Shown in pieces: positions 50,131-59,123 of a DNA stretch of 64,000 nucleotides (positions are counted from its first letter, which is position 1; every line of letters starts with the position of its first letter). The stretch is from NCBI RefSeq assembly GCF_014930365.1, contig NZ_JABXWI010000002.1, forward strand, positions 667,841 to 731,840. Direction: 5' to 3'. The translations under genes were made by a program, and so were the position numbers. Source of the DNA: Streptomyces caniscabiei. GTDB lineage: Bacteria; Actinomycetota; Actinomycetes; Streptomycetales; Streptomycetaceae. The notes beneath the pieces were generated by a model that saw only the letters and a program-made list of their open reading frames with translations, searched no databases and was not told the DNA's origin.

Positions 50131-51843
50131 TCAGAGCGCGGGGTACGCGTTCTGCATCAGCTGCTGGAACTGGGCGGAGAACCACTGCCCGGAGATCGGC
50201 GCGTTCGCCAGGGCGCCGGACATGTTGTTGCCGTTGCGCGGGTTGCCCGTGTACGTCGGGTCGCACATGCGGTCGAAGCCCTTGCCCTCGTCGTTCGGGA
50301 TGAGGGAGCTGGAACCGTCGGACTCACCCGGCGGCTTCATCCACACGTAGGCGTCGATCCCCGCCTCCGGGGCAGCCTTCGGACGCTCGCCGAGACCGGC
50401 TCCGGACTGGTTGCACCAGTTGCCGATGTGGATACGGCGGTCGTATCGGCCACCGTTGACGAAGGTGTCCACGTTGGTCGTGGCGCCGGGACCGCTCGGC
50501 CGCGCGCTGCCGCCCCAGCCGTTCCTGGAGGTGTCGATCAGCATGCCGATGTTCGAGTTGAACCCGACCGAGACCAGCTGGTTGCGGAAGGCCTGGGCGA
50601 AGGACAGCTCGTCGACGTAGCGGTTCCAGTCGACCCACTTCGACTCACGGACGGAGGTGCCGCCCACGGACGAGTTGATGGTGAAGTTGTTCTCCTTCAG
50701 GGCGCTGTAGTTCGCCGTGTTGGTGATGAAGCCGTGGACGTCGTTGACCGTGGCGCCCTCGGCGGTCGCCGCCTCCTTGAACACGGTGGCGGAAGCCCCG
50801 AAGTTGTCGTCCCAGCCGATCCAGCCGTGGTGGCCGGCGTCGACGTAGTTGTAGACGTTCGGCACATCACCGAGCTTGTTGAGCGCGTAGCCGACGCCCT
50901 TGACGTAGTTGCCGTTGGCCTTCATGACATCGCACTGGGGGGTGGCCGTCGGGCGGCTGCCGGTGTTGGTGACCAGGTTCGGCAGCGAGTCGATCTCGAC
51001 GGTCGTGACGATCCGCAGGCCCGCGTACTTCGGGTCGGCGAGGATCGCCTTGATCGGGTCGATGTACTGCGTCTTGTACTTGTCGATCTCCGTGGGGCCC
51101 AGCTCGCCGTTGGAGGCGAGGGCCGCGCAGTCACGGCCGGGCAGGTTGTAGATCACCAGCTGGATGGCGAGTTCGCCGGAACCCTTCTGCCGCAGCGCCT
51201 CGTCGAGGTGGGCGCGCAGACCCATCTTGCCGCCCGTGCCGGCGATGGCGGCGATCCGGTCCAGCCACACACCCGTGGGCTGGCTGGAGATCCGGCTGCC
51301 GCCCGGTTCGGCGGCGGCCTTCGCGGACCACTCGGGGTTCACGTACACCTTGGCGCCGGAGTACGGGTTGTCGACCTTCGTGCCCGGCGTGCCCGGACCG
51401 GGGTCGGTGCCACCGCCGCCGCCGTCGTCGACGTTGCAGGTCACGCCGTCCAGCGTGAACGTCGTCGGGAGCGCGTTGGTGCCGCTGTAGGAGGCCTGGA
51501 AGCCGAAACTGACCGAACCGCCGGTGGCCAGCGTGCCGTTGTAGGTCTCGTTGGCGGCGGTCACCGCCGAACCGCTCTGCGTGATCCGGGAGTTCCAGCC
51601 GCTGGTGACCTGCTGGTTGCCCGCGTACGACCACTTCACGGCCCACGAGGACTTCGCCGCGCTGTTGTTGGTGACCGTCACGGCGGCGGTGAAGCCGGTG
51701 GACCACTGGTTCTGCACCTTGTAGTCGACCGTGCACGGGATCGCCTGGACGCCGGCGTCGTCGGGCACCGCGGCCACGGCGGTCCCGGCGGCACCGGCGA
51801 CCAGCGCCATCGCCGCGAGAAGTGCTGTTCTGGTACGGCTCAT
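50131..51843 (-). CDS. GH6 cellulase (exo-cellobiohydrolase type) with CBM2
   Basis: This 570-residue secreted enzyme has a Sec signal (residues 1-25), an amino-terminal family 2 carbohydrate-binding module (about 36-137: CTVDYKVQNQWSTGFTAAVTV, WNSRITQSG, FGFQASYSGTNALPTTFTLDGVTC), a Gly/Pro linker and a GH6 catalytic domain (about 160-570). Catalytic Asp candidates are in YNLPGRDCAALASNGE and TTVEIDSLPNLVTN (the general acid). WKPPGE-like substrate residues appear as VWMKPPGESDGSS. The long loop content and the length fit the exo (cellobiohydrolase) class. It is divergent from the GH48 gene, and both promoters carry CebR-type palindromes. Confidence 0.93.
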   Translation of the reverse strand: MSRTRTALLAAMALVAGAAGTAVAAVPDDAGVQAIPCTVDYKVQNQWSTGFTAAVTVTNNSAAKSSWAVKWSYAGNQQVTSGWNSRITQSGSAVTAANETYNGTLATGGSVSFGFQASYSGTNALPTTFTLDGVTCNVDDGGGGGTDPGPGTPGTKVDNPYSGAKVYVNPEWSAKAAAEPGGSRISSQPTGVWLDRIAAIAGTGGKMGLRAHLDEALRQKGSGELAIQLVIYNLPGRDCAALASNGELGPTEIDKYKTQYIDPIKAILADPKYAGLRIVTTVEIDSLPNLVTNTGSRPTATPQCDVMKANGNYVKGVGYALNKLGDVPNVYNYVDAGHHGWIGWDDNFGASATVFKEAATAEGATVNDVHGFITNTANYSALKENNFTINSSVGGTSVRESKWVDWNRYVDELSFAQAFRNQLVSVGFNSNIGMLIDTSRNGWGGSARPSGPGATTNVDTFVNGGRYDRRIHIGNWCNQSGAGLGERPKAAPEAGIDAYVWMKPPGESDGSSSLIPNDEGKGFDRMCDPTYTGNPRNGNNMSGALANAPISGQWFSAQFQQLMQNAYPAL

Positions 51844-51986
51844 GAGTGCGGGTTTCCTCTTCCGTAGTGGGGTGTACGAGGAGGAGTCGTCGCGCAGTCG
51901 CCGAGGCGAGTAAAAGACCTGAACGCTGGGGGTGCTCGGAGCGTCCCTCGCAGCTCGGACGCACCTGGGACGAGCGCGTCGACTGG

Positions 51987-52000
51987 TGGAACCGCTCCCA
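51987..52000. promoter_or_regulatory. CebR-like operator, two mismatches
   Basis: TGGAACCGCTCCCA differs at two positions from the CebR palindrome TGGGAGCGCTCCCA. It is 143-157 nt upstream of the GH6 start on the GH6 side. Confidence 0.7.
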
Positions 52001-52138
52001 CTGGTGCTCGTGAAGGTAGCGCCAAGTGACGGTAAAAGACAGAGGTGTTGCGTTATTGCGCCCGATGAATCTTTTCTGCCTGATCGAATCTTTTCGACTC
52101 TTCAAACACCTTGACCCCCTGGGCCCTCCTCCTCAATA

Positions 52139-52152
52139 TGGGAGCGCTCCCA
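52139..52152. promoter_or_regulatory. Perfect CebR operator
   Basis: TGGGAGCGCTCCCA is an exact 14-bp palindrome identical to the known CebR box of Streptomyces. It is 69 nt before the GH48 start. CebR represses cellulase and cellobiose uptake genes and is released by cellobiose/cellotriose. Confidence 0.9.
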
Positions 52153-52220
52153 CTGGTTCAAGGCTTGTTGTTGCTGCTCCGCCCCCACCTTCGTAAGAGC
52201 CGCACGGAAGGAACCAGAGC

Positions 52221-55136
52221 ATGCACCCCAGACGGAGACGCCGTGCCTCGCGGCGCCTGTGGACGGCCGTGGTCGCGGCCCTCACCCTCCCCTTGACGAT
52301 GCTCGGAACGGGATCGACGCCCGCCAGCGCCGCGGCGGTCGCCTGCAACGTCGACTACAAGACCAACGACTGGGGCTCGGGTTTCACCGCCGAGCTCACC
52401 CTCTCCAACCGGGGCACCGAGGCCATCAGCGGCTGGACCCTGACGTACGACTACGCGGGCAACCAGACGCTCACGGGCGGCTGGAGCGGCACCTGGTCGC
52501 AGTCCGGCAAGACGGTGACCGCCCGCAACGCCTCCTGGAACGGCACGATCGCCGTCGGGGCCGCGGTGAGCACGGGTGCCCAGTTCACCTACAGCGGCAC
52601 GAACGCCGCGCCGACCAACTTCGCGATCAACGGCACCGCGTGCGTGGGCGCGCACCAGCCCCCGATCACGGTGCTGACCAGCCCGGCGCCGGGAGCGGTG
52701 TACTCGCAGGGCACGGCGGTCCCGATGGCGGCCACCGCCGCAGCCGCGGACAACGCGACGATCACCAAGGTCGAGTTCTACGACGACACCACGCTGCTGG
52801 GCACGGACACGACCTCGCCGTACACGTACTCGGCCACGGCCTTGAGCGTGGGCAGTCACTCGCTGGTGGCCAAGGCGTACGACAGCCTGGGCGCGTCGGC
52901 GAACTCCACGCCGGTCGGCATCACGGTCGCCTCGGGTCCCGCCGTGGTGGTCTCGCCGACCCAACTGGGCGTCCGCCAGGGCCAGTCGGGCACCTACGAC
53001 GTGAAACTTTCGACACAGCCGTCCGGCAATGTGACGGTGACGACCGCGCGGGCGTCCGGCAACAACGGACTGTCGGTGACGGGCGGCGGGTCGCTGACCT
53101 TCACGCCGTCGAACTGGAGCACGGCCCAGAAGGTGACGATCACCGCGAACGCCTCGGGCACCGGCTCGGCCGTCTTCGACTCGACGGCGACCGGGCACGC
53201 CAAGGCCTCGGTGACCGTGACCCAGCTGGCCGCGTCGAGCGAGTACGACGAACGGTTCCTGGAGCTCTACGGCAAGATCACCAACCCGGCGAACGGCTAC
53301 TTCTCGCCCGAGGGCATCCCGTACCACTCGGTGGAGACGCTGATGGTCGAGGCGCCGGACCACGGGCATGAGACCACCTCGGAGGCGTACAGCTACCTCC
53401 TGTGGCTCCAGGCCATGTACGGCAAGGTGACGGGCGACTGGTCCAAGTTCAACGGGGCCTGGGAGATCATGGAGAAGTACATGATCCCGACCAAGCCCGA
53501 CCAGCCCACCAACTCCTTCTACAACGCCTCCAAGCCGGCGACCTACGCCCCCGAGCACGACACCCCCAATGAGTACCCGGCGCAGCTCAACACCGGTGTC
53601 TCGGTCGGCCCGGACCCCATCGCCGCGGAGCTGAAGAGCGCGTACGGCACGGACGACATCTACGGCATGCACTGGCTGCAGGACGTCGACAACGTCTACG
53701 GCTACGGCAACTCGCCCGGCAAGTGCGAGGCGGGGCCGACGGACACCGGGCCGTCATACATCAACACCTTCCAGCGCGGACCGCAGGAGTCGGTGTGGGA
53801 GACCGTCCCGCAGCCCACCTGCGACCAGTTCAAGTACGGCGGCACGAACGGGTACCTGGACCTGTTCACCGGTGACGCGCAGTACGCCAAGCAGTGGAAG
53901 TTCACCAACGCCCCGGACGCCGACGCGCGGGCCGTGCAGGCCGCGTACTGGGCGGACATCTGGGCCAAGGAGCAGGGCAAGGGCGCGGACGTCTCCGCGA
54001 CCATCGGCAAGGCCGCGAAGATGGGCGACTATCTGCGCTACGCGATGTACGACAAGTACTTCAAGAAGATCGGGAACTGTGTGGGGGCCACGTCCTGCCC
54101 GGCCGGCACCGGCAAGGACGCCTCGCACTACCTGATGTCCTGGTACTACGCGTGGGGCGGCGCCACCGACACGGCGGCGGGCTGGGCCTGGCGCATCGGC
54201 TCCAGCCACACGCACGGCGGCTACCAGAACCCGCTGGCCGCGTACGCCCTCGCCAACTACGCCCCGTTGAAGCCCAAGTCGACGACCGGGCAGGCGGACT
54301 GGGCCAAGTCCCTGGACCGGCAGATCGAGTTCTACCGCTGGCTGCAGTCGAACGAGGGCGGCATCGCGGGCGGCGCCACCAACAGCTGGGCGGGGCGGTA
54401 CGCCACTCCCCCGGCCGGGACGCCGACCTTCTACGGCATGTTCTACGACGAGAAGCCGGTGTACCACGACCCGCCGTCCAACCAGTGGTTCGGCTTCCAG
54501 GCGTGGTCCATGGAGCGGGTCGCCGAGTACTACCAGCAGACCGGCAACGCGGCCGCGAAGACCGTGCTGGACAAGTGGGTCGACTGGGCGCTGTCCAAGA
54601 CGACGATCAATCCGGACGGCACCTACCGGATTCCGTCGACTCTTCAGTGGTCGGGTGCGCCGAACACCTGGAACGCGTCGAACCCCGGCACCAACGCGGG
54701 ACTTCATGTCACCGTCGCCGACTACACGGACGACGTGGGTGTGGCCGCCGCGTACGCCAAGACCCTGACGTACTACGCGGACCGCTCCGGTGACGCGGAC
54801 GCGGCCCGGGTCGCCAAGGCTCTGCTCGACGGCATGTGGGACCACCATCAGGACGGGCTCGGGATCGCGGTCCCGGAGACCCGGGCGGACTACAACCGGT
54901 TCGACGACCGGGTGTACGTGCCGAGCGGGTGGACCGGGAAGATGCCGAACGGCGACACGATCAACTCGAACTCGACCTTCACCTCCATCCGGTCGTTCTA
55001 CGAGGACGACCCGGCCTGGTCGAAGATCGAGGCGTATCTCGCGGGCGGGGCCGCGCCCTCGTTCACGTATCACCGGTTCTGGGCCCAGGCGGACATCGCC
55101 CTGGCCATGGGTTCGTACGCGGAGTTGTTGGAGTAG
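52221..55136 (+). CDS. GH48 cellobiohydrolase with CBM2 and Ig-like domains
   Basis: This 971-residue secreted enzyme starts at ATG 52221 (GGAAGGAACC upstream). After an Arg-rich signal (about 1-38) it has a CBM2 (about 39-140: [20 protein letters not shown]), an Ig-like Big_9 domain (about 147-232: [41 protein letters not shown]), a second beta domain (about 236-335) and a GH48 catalytic domain (about 340-971). GH48 landmarks are [33 protein letters not shown] (general acid Glu), [16 protein letters not shown] and [32 protein letters not shown]. It acts processively from cellulose chain ends and is typically the key partner of GH6 and GH9 enzymes. Confidence 0.95.
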   Translation: MHPRRRRRASRRLWTAVVAALTLPLTMLGTGSTPASAAAVACNVDYKTNDWGSGFTAELTLSNRGTEAISGWTLTYDYAGNQTLTGGWSGTWSQSGKTVTARNASWNGTIAVGAAVSTGAQFTYSGTNAAPTNFAINGTACVGAHQPPITVLTSPAPGAVYSQGTAVPMAATAAAADNATITKVEFYDDTTLLGTDTTSPYTYSATALSVGSHSLVAKAYDSLGASANSTPVGITVASGPAVVVSPTQLGVRQGQSGTYDVKLSTQPSGNVTVTTARASGNNGLSVTGGGSLTFTPSNWSTAQKVTITANASGTGSAVFDSTATGHAKASVTVTQLAASSEYDERFLELYGKITNPANGYFSPEGIPYHSVETLMVEAPDHGHETTSEAYSYLLWLQAMYGKVTGDWSKFNGAWEIMEKYMIPTKPDQPTNSFYNASKPATYAPEHDTPNEYPAQLNTGVSVGPDPIAAELKSAYGTDDIYGMHWLQDVDNVYGYGNSPGKCEAGPTDTGPSYINTFQRGPQESVWETVPQPTCDQFKYGGTNGYLDLFTGDAQYAKQWKFTNAPDADARAVQAAYWADIWAKEQGKGADVSATIGKAAKMGDYLRYAMYDKYFKKIGNCVGATSCPAGTGKDASHYLMSWYYAWGGATDTAAGWAWRIGSSHTHGGYQNPLAAYALANYAPLKPKSTTGQADWAKSLDRQIEFYRWLQSNEGGIAGGATNSWAGRYATPPAGTPTFYGMFYDEKPVYHDPPSNQWFGFQAWSMERVAEYYQQTGNAAAKTVLDKWVDWALSKTTINPDGTYRIPSTLQWSGAPNTWNASNPGTNAGLHVTVADYTDDVGVAAAYAKTLTYYADRSGDADAARVAKALLDGMWDHHQDGLGIAVPETRADYNRFDDRVYVPSGWTGKMPNGDTINSNSTFTSIRSFYEDDPAWSKIEAYLAGGAAPSFTYHRFWAQADIALAMGSYAELLE

Positions 55137-55138
55137 CT

Positions 55139-55161
55139 CCGCGGTCGTCCGACGGCCGCGG
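55139..55161 (+). terminator. Possible terminator after the GH48 gene
   Basis: CCGCGGTCG pairs with CGGCCGCGG (one G-U type mismatch) around a TCCGA loop, immediately after the stop codon. Confidence 0.55.
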
Positions 55162-55176
55162 GTGGTCCGTGGCCGG

Positions 55177-55199
55177 TCGCGCAGTTCCCCGTGCCCCTG
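55177..55199 (+). repeat. Dispersed copy of the 23-bp intergenic half-palindrome
   Basis: TCGCGCAGTTCCCCGTGCCC and the following CTG match the arm of the 39.8-40.0 kb inverted repeat with one change. It is preceded by the same GTGGCCGG lead-in as the 21.04 kb copy. Confidence 0.8.
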
Positions 55200-55273
55200 G
55201 AAGACGGGCGCGGGGGCTGTGCGCGTAGCGCTTCGCACCTTTCCCCCCACTCTTGAAGGAGAGGACCCCCACT

Positions 55274-57940
55274 GTGCGAAGAACCCGCATCCTCACCACC
55301 GTCCTGGCCCTCGCGGCCGGCCTGCTCGCCGGATCCCCACCCGCGCTGGCCGCCGACAAGGCGGAGAAGCCCGTCTCCATCGCCGCCGACACCTACACCT
55401 GGAAGAACGCCCGGATCGACGGGGGCGGCTTCGTCCCGGGCATCGTCTTCAACCGCAAGGAGAAGAACCTCGCGTACGCCCGTACCGACATCGGCGGGGC
55501 CTACCGCTGGGTGGAGTCGTCGAAGACCTGGACGCCGCTGCTCGACTCCGTCGGGTGGGACGACTGGGGGCACACCGGTGTGGTGAGTCTCGCCTCCGAC
55601 CCGGTCGATCCGAACAAGGTGTACGTGGCGGCCGGGACGTACACCAACAGCTGGGACCCGGGGAACGGGGCGATCCTGCGGTCGTCGAACCGGGGGGCCA
55701 GCTGGCAGAAGGCGAACCTGCCGTTCAAGCTGGGCGGGAACATGCCGGGGCGGGGCATGGGCGAACGGCTGACCGTGGACCCGAACAAGAACAGCGTGCT
55801 GTATCTGGGGGCGCCCAGCGGGAAGGGGTTGTGGCGGTCCACGGACTCGGGGGTCACCTGGTCGCAGGTGACCAATTTCCCGAACGTCGGCAACTACGTG
55901 GCCGATCCGTCCGACACCAGCGGGTACTCCAGCGACAACCAGGGCATCGTCTGGGTCACCTTCGACGAGTCGACGGGCACCTCCGGGAACGCCACACGGA
56001 CCCTCTACGTCGGCGTCGCCGACAAGGACAACGCGGTGTACCGGTCGACGGACGCGGGGGCCACCTGGTCGCGGCTGGCCGGACAGCCGACCGGCCATCT
56101 GGCCCACAAGGGCGTCCTCGACACCGTGAACGGCCAGCTGTATCTGTCGTACAGCGACAAGGGCGGGCCGTACGACGGCGGCAAGGGTCAGCTGTGGCGG
56201 TACACGACCGCGACGGGCACCTGGACGAACATCAGCCCAGTGGCGGAGGCCGACACCTACTACGGCTTCAGCGGGCTGACCGTCGACCGGCAGGACCCGG
56301 GCACGGTCATGGCGACGGCGTACAGCTCCTGGTGGCCGGACACCCAGATCTTCCGCTCCACGGACAGCGGCGCCACCTGGACCAGGGCCTGGGACTACAC
56401 GTCGTACCCGAACCGTGCGAACCGCTACACCATGGACGTGTCCTCGTCCCCCTGGCTGACCTGGGGCGCGAACCCGTCGCCGCCCGAGCAGAGCCCCAAA
56501 CTCGGCTGGATGACCGAGGCGCTGGAGATCGACCCGTTCGACTCGAACCGGATGATGTACGGCACCGGCGCGACGATCTACGGCACGGAGAACCTGGGGA
56601 ACTGGGACAGCGGCGGCCAGTTCACCATCAAACCGATGGTGCAGGGCCTGGAGGAGACGGCCGTCCTCGACCTGGCCTCTCCCCCGTCCGGAGCCCCGCT
56701 GCTCAGCGCGCTCGGTGACATCGGCGGCTTCCGGCACACGGATCTGACGAAGGTCCCGTCGATGATGTTCACCCAGCCGAACTTCACGACGACGACCAGC
56801 CTGGACTACGCCGAGTCCAACCCGAACACGGTGGTGCGGGTGGGCAATCTGGACTCCGGCCCGCACATCGCGTTCTCCACGGACAACGGCGCCAACTGGT
56901 TCGCGGGCACCGACCCTTCGGGGGTCAGCGGTGGCGGTACGGTCGCCGCGGCCGCGGACGGCAGCCGGTTCGTGTGGAGCCCGGCGGGCACGGGCGTGCG
57001 GTACGCCACCGGTTTCGGCACCTCCTGGTCGGCGTCCAGCGGTATCCCCGCCGACGCGATCGTGGAGTCCGACCGGGTGGACCCGAAGACCTTCTACGGC
57101 TTCAAGTCCGGGAAGTTCTACGTCAGCACGGACGGCGGGGCCACCTTCACCGCGTCGAACGCGACCGGGCTGCCCAGCGGTGACAGCGTCCGGTTCAAGG
57201 CGCTGCCCGGGGTGAAGGGCGACGTCTGGCTGGCCGGCGGGGCGACCGACGGGGCCTACGGGCTGTGGCACTCGACGGACGCCGGCGCGACCTGGACCAA
57301 GCTCTCCGGTGTCGAGCAGGCCGACACGATCGGCTTCGGCAAGGCGGCGACGGGAGCCTCGTACCAGACCCTCTACACCAGCGCCAAGATCGGTGGCGTA
57401 CGCGGCATCTTCCGCTCCACGGACAAGGGCGCGACCTGGACCCGCATCAACGACGACGCCCACCGCTGGGGCTGGACGGGTGCGGCGATCACGGGTGACC
57501 CGCGGGTGTACGGACGGGTCTACATCGCCACCAACGGGCGCGGGGTCATCTACGGCGACTCCTCCGACACCGGGGGCGGGGGCGGCGGCACGGATCCGGA
57601 TCCCGACCCCGAGCCGACGGGCGCCTGCGCGGTGACGTACACGATCACCAACCAGTGGTCGGGCGGCTTCCAGGCGGACGTCAAACTCGCCAACACGGGC
57701 GCCGGCGCCTGGTCCGGCTGGACACTCGGCTGGGCCTTCCCCGACGGCCAGAGCGTCTCCCAGATCTGGAACGCCACGCACACCCAGACGGGGTCGGCGG
57801 TCACGGCCCGGAACATCGGCTGGAACGGCTCGGTGGCGGCGGGTTCGTCGGTGAGCTTCGGCTTCACCGGAAGCTGGTCGGGGACCAACGGCGAACCGAC
57901 CGCGTTCAAGCTCGGTGACCAGTCCTGCGCGGTGACCTGA
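55274..57940 (+). CDS. GH74 xyloglucanase with carboxy-terminal CBM2
   Basis: This 888-residue secreted enzyme starts at GTG 55274, with GAAGGAGAGG about 10 nt upstream. After a Sec signal (about 1-27) the GH74 double seven-bladed propeller follows. The first catalytic Asp is in AYARTDIGGAYRW and the second in LGDIGGFRHTDL. Asp-box repeats (for example STDSGVTWSQV, STDAGATWSRL, STDKGATWTRI) mark the blades. A Gly-rich then PDPDPEP linker leads to a CBM2 (about 790-888: ACAVTYTITNQWSGGFQADVKL). It cleaves xyloglucan. It is not preceded by a visible CebR box, so it may be read from the GH48 transcript or have separate control. Confidence 0.94.
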   Translation: MRRTRILTTVLALAAGLLAGSPPALAADKAEKPVSIAADTYTWKNARIDGGGFVPGIVFNRKEKNLAYARTDIGGAYRWVESSKTWTPLLDSVGWDDWGHTGVVSLASDPVDPNKVYVAAGTYTNSWDPGNGAILRSSNRGASWQKANLPFKLGGNMPGRGMGERLTVDPNKNSVLYLGAPSGKGLWRSTDSGVTWSQVTNFPNVGNYVADPSDTSGYSSDNQGIVWVTFDESTGTSGNATRTLYVGVADKDNAVYRSTDAGATWSRLAGQPTGHLAHKGVLDTVNGQLYLSYSDKGGPYDGGKGQLWRYTTATGTWTNISPVAEADTYYGFSGLTVDRQDPGTVMATAYSSWWPDTQIFRSTDSGATWTRAWDYTSYPNRANRYTMDVSSSPWLTWGANPSPPEQSPKLGWMTEALEIDPFDSNRMMYGTGATIYGTENLGNWDSGGQFTIKPMVQGLEETAVLDLASPPSGAPLLSALGDIGGFRHTDLTKVPSMMFTQPNFTTTTSLDYAESNPNTVVRVGNLDSGPHIAFSTDNGANWFAGTDPSGVSGGGTVAAAADGSRFVWSPAGTGVRYATGFGTSWSASSGIPADAIVESDRVDPKTFYGFKSGKFYVSTDGGATFTASNATGLPSGDSVRFKALPGVKGDVWLAGGATDGAYGLWHSTDAGATWTKLSGVEQADTIGFGKAATGASYQTLYTSAKIGGVRGIFRSTDKGATWTRINDDAHRWGWTGAAITGDPRVYGRVYIATNGRGVIYGDSSDTGGGGGGTDPDPDPEPTGACAVTYTITNQWSGGFQADVKLANTGAGAWSGWTLGWAFPDGQSVSQIWNATHTQTGSAVTARNIGWNGSVAAGSSVSFGFTGSWSGTNGEPTAFKLGDQSCAVT

Positions 57941-57957
57941 CACCCCGCCCAGGACGA

Positions 57958-57995
57958 GAAGAGGGCGCGCGTCCGGGTCGGCGCGCGCCCTCTTC
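57958..57995. terminator. Terminator after the GH74 gene
   Basis: Two 14-nt arms (57958-57971 and 57982-57995) are perfect reverse complements with a 10-nt loop, followed by TCGTACC. Confidence 0.88.
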
Positions 57996-58129
57996 GTACC
58001 ATGTGCACCCGGCCCTTCGAACCGAATACACCCTCCCCTATCGACATGTTCATGGCGGGCACAGAGGGGCATCCCAGAGTGTGTACGCACGGCTCGCCTC
58101 GCCCGGAGACCTTCACAGAAGGAGCCCCT

Positions 58130-59062
58130 GTGCCGAACCACAGCCGCGTCACGCGCCGACTGGGTCTGAAGACCGCCCTCGCCGCGGCGGTCCTGCTGCC
58201 GTTGTCCCGCACCACCGGACTGTCCGGCGCGCCCGCCGCCGCACAGGACGAGGCCGCCGCCGAGGAGGAGACCACCGCCGCCCCGCCCCTGTCCACCATG
58301 TCCTTCAACCTGCGCTACGCGAGCACCGTGCAGCCCAACAGCTGGGCCGTGCGCAGGCCGGTGATGCGGGACCTGCTGCGGCAGGAGACACCCCATGTCA
58401 TCGGCACCCAGGAAGGCCTGCACCAGCAACTGCGCGACATCGAGGCCGACCTCGGGACGGACTACCGCTGGATCGGCACCGGCCGGGCGGGCGGCAACCG
58501 CGACGAGTTCATGGCCGTCTTCTACGACACCCGCCGGCTCGCACCCGTCGAGTACCGGCACTTCTGGCTCTCCGACACTCCCGAGGTGCCGGGGTCGAAC
58601 ACCTGGGGCGGCGGCTCCATCCGGATGGTCACCTGGGTGCGGTTCCGTGATCTGCGGGACGGCGACAGACAGTTCTACGTCCTCAACACCCACCTAGACA
58701 ACCTCAGCCAGTACGCCCGCGACCGCGCGGCCGCCCTGATCGTCCAGCGGATCGCCGGGCTCGACCGGTCGCTGCCCCTGCTCGTCACCGGCGACTTCAA
58801 CGTGGCGGCGCACCGGAACACGGTCTACGACACGATGCTCGGCGCCGGGCTCGTCGACACCTGGGACGCGGCGGCCGCCCGCAACGACCTCTACGCGACC
58901 TTCCACGGCTACCGCCCGCTGACCCCGGGCGGCGACCGCATCGACTGGATCCTGACCACCCCGGGCATCACGGTGCACCGGGCGGCCATCAACACCTTCG
59001 CCTCAGGCGGTCAGTTCCCCAGCGACCATCTGCCCGTGCAGGCGTCCGTCACGCTGGGCTGA
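58130..59062 (+). CDS. Secreted endonuclease/exonuclease/phosphatase-family protein
   Basis: This 310-residue protein starts at GTG 58130 (AAGGAG, five-base spacing), giving an RR-containing signal (VTRRLGLKTALAAAVLLPLS). The DNase I-like fold is complete: MSFNLRYAS (Asn), VIGTQEGLHQQ (metal Glu), the YDTRRL strand, VTGDFNVAAHRNTVYD (catalytic Asp and Asn), DRIDWILTT and FPSDHLPV (Asp-His). The substrate may be nucleic acid, a sphingolipid or phosphoinositide, or a sugar phosphate; the family does not settle it. It sits between a xyloglucanase and a rhamnogalacturonan lyase, which makes a role on plant material plausible. Confidence 0.88.
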   Translation: MPNHSRVTRRLGLKTALAAAVLLPLSRTTGLSGAPAAAQDEAAAEEETTAAPPLSTMSFNLRYASTVQPNSWAVRRPVMRDLLRQETPHVIGTQEGLHQQLRDIEADLGTDYRWIGTGRAGGNRDEFMAVFYDTRRLAPVEYRHFWLSDTPEVPGSNTWGGGSIRMVTWVRFRDLRDGDRQFYVLNTHLDNLSQYARDRAAALIVQRIAGLDRSLPLLVTGDFNVAAHRNTVYDTMLGAGLVDTWDAAAARNDLYATFHGYRPLTPGGDRIDWILTTPGITVHRAAINTFASGGQFPSDHLPVQASVTLG

Positions 59063-59075
59063 GGACCCCGGCGGA

Positions 59076-59116
59076 GTCCGGGGGCGGGCCGGGTGGTGCC
59101 GGGCCCGCCCACGGAC
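59076..59116. terminator. Bidirectional terminator
   Basis: GTCCG and GGGCGGGCC (59076-59090) pair with GGCCCGCCC and CGGAC (59102-59116) with one internal mismatch. It lies between the convergent stops at 59062 and 59124. Confidence 0.75.
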
Positions 59117-59123
59117 CGGCCCG

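Larger units (their letters stand above)
51844..52220. other. Divergent regulatory region of the GH6 and GH48 genes
   Basis: This 377-nt non-coding stretch is AT-richer than its surroundings. It contains two CebR-type sites (51987-52000 and 52139-52152), a repeated GTAAAAGAC (near 51910 and 52032) and a near-direct repeat GAATCTTTT (about 52066-52076 and 52086-52095), which probably form parts of the promoters. Confidence 0.8.
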
